Source of the DNA: Pseudomonadota bacterium | Lineage (GTDB): Bacteria; Pseudomonadota; Gammaproteobacteria; Pseudomonadales; Azotimanducaceae | Direction: 5' to 3' | NCBI GenBank assembly: GCA_027622495.1 | Contig: JAQBYL010000275.1 | Span: 1-5,949 of the forward strand | DNA length: 5,949 nt | Shown here: positions 5,029 through 5,949 of the stretch, piece after piece | How the letters are laid out: each line of letters begins with the position of its first letter | How positions within the stretch are numbered: position 1 is the first letter of the stretch | Notes under the pieces: generated by a model | Database searches by the model: none | Told to the model about the DNA's origin: nothing | What the model saw: the letters and a program-made list of their open reading frames with translations, nothing else | Program-made: the position numbers and the translations under genes

Positions 5029-5949
5029 TGCGAAAAGGGCTCCTTGGTGTGTGTCGGTTTGGATAGAACTGCAGGATCAGGTGATGTCATGAAACCGCGC
5101 TGGGTGATGAGGCCCTCCCGCCAGGCAAAAAGGTCGGCGCTCTGCTTAAGCTCGCCCAGGTCGCTGATCAGTAGTGCTAAGGAAAATGCCTGGGGGAACA
5201 GGGTTCGATGCACATCGCGATCGGCTTCGCTGAAGAACGGTTTTCTGAATTCACAGACAGCGCGTTGTGCGGCTGGGCATCTGGCGCAGAAAAGCGGATG
5301 GCTGTGCCACCAGCCCACCATGATCTCCTCGAGATCGCGCAGCTTCAGAATCTCTTCTACGGCGACAAAGGTGTCGGGTCCAAAGTGCAGGCTGGTGGCG
5401 GTACCGGTGGATCCTGGGGCGGTGATGAGCGCAGTGACTTCAACGAACAGGGCTCTGGTCGACGGGTCGCGGCGCAGACCGCCAAGCAGAACACCGCCTG
5501 TCTCCAGATCTCTGGCTGCGCGGGCAAGTCGCAGTGCCTCATCCAGCACTGATCGAACGAACACCACTGGTAATTCCCCGGTGCCCGACGGCGTACCACA
5601 ATGCGTTGTGTCGACTGGCATGTTTGCCGAACCGATTCTGAGATCTACAGGGGCTGCCTCGAGATCGAAGTCCTGGGAATCGGGTTCGGCCACTTTCATC
5701 GGGTCCGTGAAGGCGCAGAGCCGATAGGTGAACTGCGCCCCAGGTTGCAGCACACCCTGTTGCACAAGAGTGGATGCATCACGCACCACACTGTCATGCA
5801 GGAACGTGGTGTTGAACTGCGCCCATGTCTCCTGCCCGGCGAGCTGCACCCTAAATCCGCTGATGTAGGGTGTGCCCGATTCTGCACAGGTAACTGGTTC
5901 AACCGAAGCCGCCGAACCAGTCCCAGACGCAGCCGAGCCCGCCCGCAAC
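5025..5949 (-). CDS. JAB/JAMM metalloprotease with unassigned N-terminal region (5' end outside window)
   Basis: This is a predicted zinc-dependent (iso)peptidase of the JAB/MPN+ family, which includes eukaryotic Rpn11 and AMSH and the bacterial enzymes found next to ubiquitin-like conjugation genes. Numbering from the first in-frame TTG (5948), the JAMM set is complete: E149 in LETGGVLLGG, H215-S-H217 in GWWHSHP, and S240-x-x-D243. The gap between H217 and S240 is 22 residues instead of the usual 7 or so, and the extra part contains C221, C224 and C232 (FCARC...C), suggesting a structural metal site. Residues 1-15 are an Ala/Gly/Ser-rich linker, and 20-125 form a domain I do not recognise, with a GFRVQL strand-like start. 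The frame is open to the edge, so the TTG is probably not the true start and another domain may precede the linker. The gene overlaps the ATPase start by 4 bp. It might trim or release Pup conjugates, or act as a peptidase partner of the ring; no signal peptide is seen. Confidence 0.85.
   Translation of the reverse strand, partial: LRAGSAASGTGSAASVEPVTCAESGTPYISGFRVQLAGQETWAQFNTTFLHDSVVRDASTLVQQGVLQPGAQFTYRLCAFTDPMKVAEPDSQDFDLEAAPVDLRIGSANMPVDTTHCGTPSGTGELPVVFVRSVLDEALRLARAARDLETGGVLLGGLRRDPSTRALFVEVTALITAPGSTGTATSLHFGPDTFVAVEEILKLRDLEEIMVGWWHSHPLFCARCPAAQRAVCEFRKPFFSEADRDVHRTLFPQAFSLALLISDLGELKQSADLFAWREGLITQRGFMTSPDPAVLSKPTHTKEPFSQ
5040..5045 (-). promoter_or_regulatory. Shine-Dalgarno site for the ATPase gene
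   Basis: AAGGAG lies 11 nt before the ATG at 5028. The spacing is a little long, but no comparable site precedes the internal Met14 (4989-4987), so the upstream ATG is preferred. Confidence 0.5.
5220..5504 (-). other. JAMM zinc-site segment with Cys-rich insertion
   Basis: The catalytic Glu (E149, 5504-5502), the HSH zinc ligands (5306-5298) and the S-x-x-D element (5231-5220) all fall in this span. Between HSH and SxxD (5297-5232) lies the 22-residue stretch with a C-x2-C-x7-C pattern that lengthens the usual motif. Residue positions are counted from the TTG at 5948. Confidence 0.75.

Noticed and set aside
4990..5727. 245-codon plus-strand open frame
   Set aside because: Antisense to the JAMM gene; Arg/Ser-rich low-complexity translation typical of a shadow frame.
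1..5949. tRNA/rRNA genes, CRISPR arrays, insertion sequences, attachment sites
   Set aside because: Nearly every base is in a recognisable minus-strand gene, and I saw no repeat array, terminal inverted repeats, transposase or RNA-gene signature.

Overview
The window is one dense minus-strand operon encoding a Pup-type (prokaryotic ubiquitin-like) protein-tagging system, followed downstream by the start of an apparently unrelated exported hydrolase. Transcription runs from high to low coordinates. All five system genes overlap by 4 bp (ATGA or GTGA junctions), and no promoter for them lies inside the window.

Layout in order of transcription: (1) 5949-5025, a JAB/JAMM-fold metalloprotease with an unassigned N-terminal region, 5' end cut by the window; (2) 5028-3388, an AAA+ ATPase of the ARC/Mpa (proteasomal ATPase) type; (3) 3391-1856, a Dop-like member of the Dop/PafA family; (4) 1859-1665, a 64-residue Pup ending in Gly-Gly-Gln; (5) 1668-340, a PafA-like Pup ligase. 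After a 72-bp gap, 267-1 holds the first 89 codons of a secreted penicillin-acylase-family protein, cut by the left edge.

Proposed logic: the Dop-like enzyme deamidates the Pup C-terminal Gln to Glu. PafA then couples that Glu to lysines of target proteins, and the ATPase recognises and unfolds tagged proteins. The order ATPase-dop-pup-pafA matches the well-known actinobacterial locus, except that the 20S proteasome genes prcB and prcA, which sit between pup and pafA there, are absent, and a JAMM protease gene has been added directly before the ATPase. The ATPase also lacks the C-terminal docking tail that actinobacterial ATPases use to bind the 20S core. Together these suggest a proteasome-independent Pup system in which a JAMM protease works with the ring ATPase, loosely like Rpn11 on the eukaryotic 26S lid. 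That coupling is inference; a 20S core could be encoded outside the window.

Organism: moderately GC-rich DNA by eye. The exported penicillin-acylase-type enzyme with an ordinary Sec signal peptide and the diverged Pup enzymes suggest a Gram-negative bacterium outside Actinobacteria, where Pup or UBact-like systems are patchy. The phylum cannot be fixed from this sequence. All long plus-strand open frames are antisense shadows of these genes.
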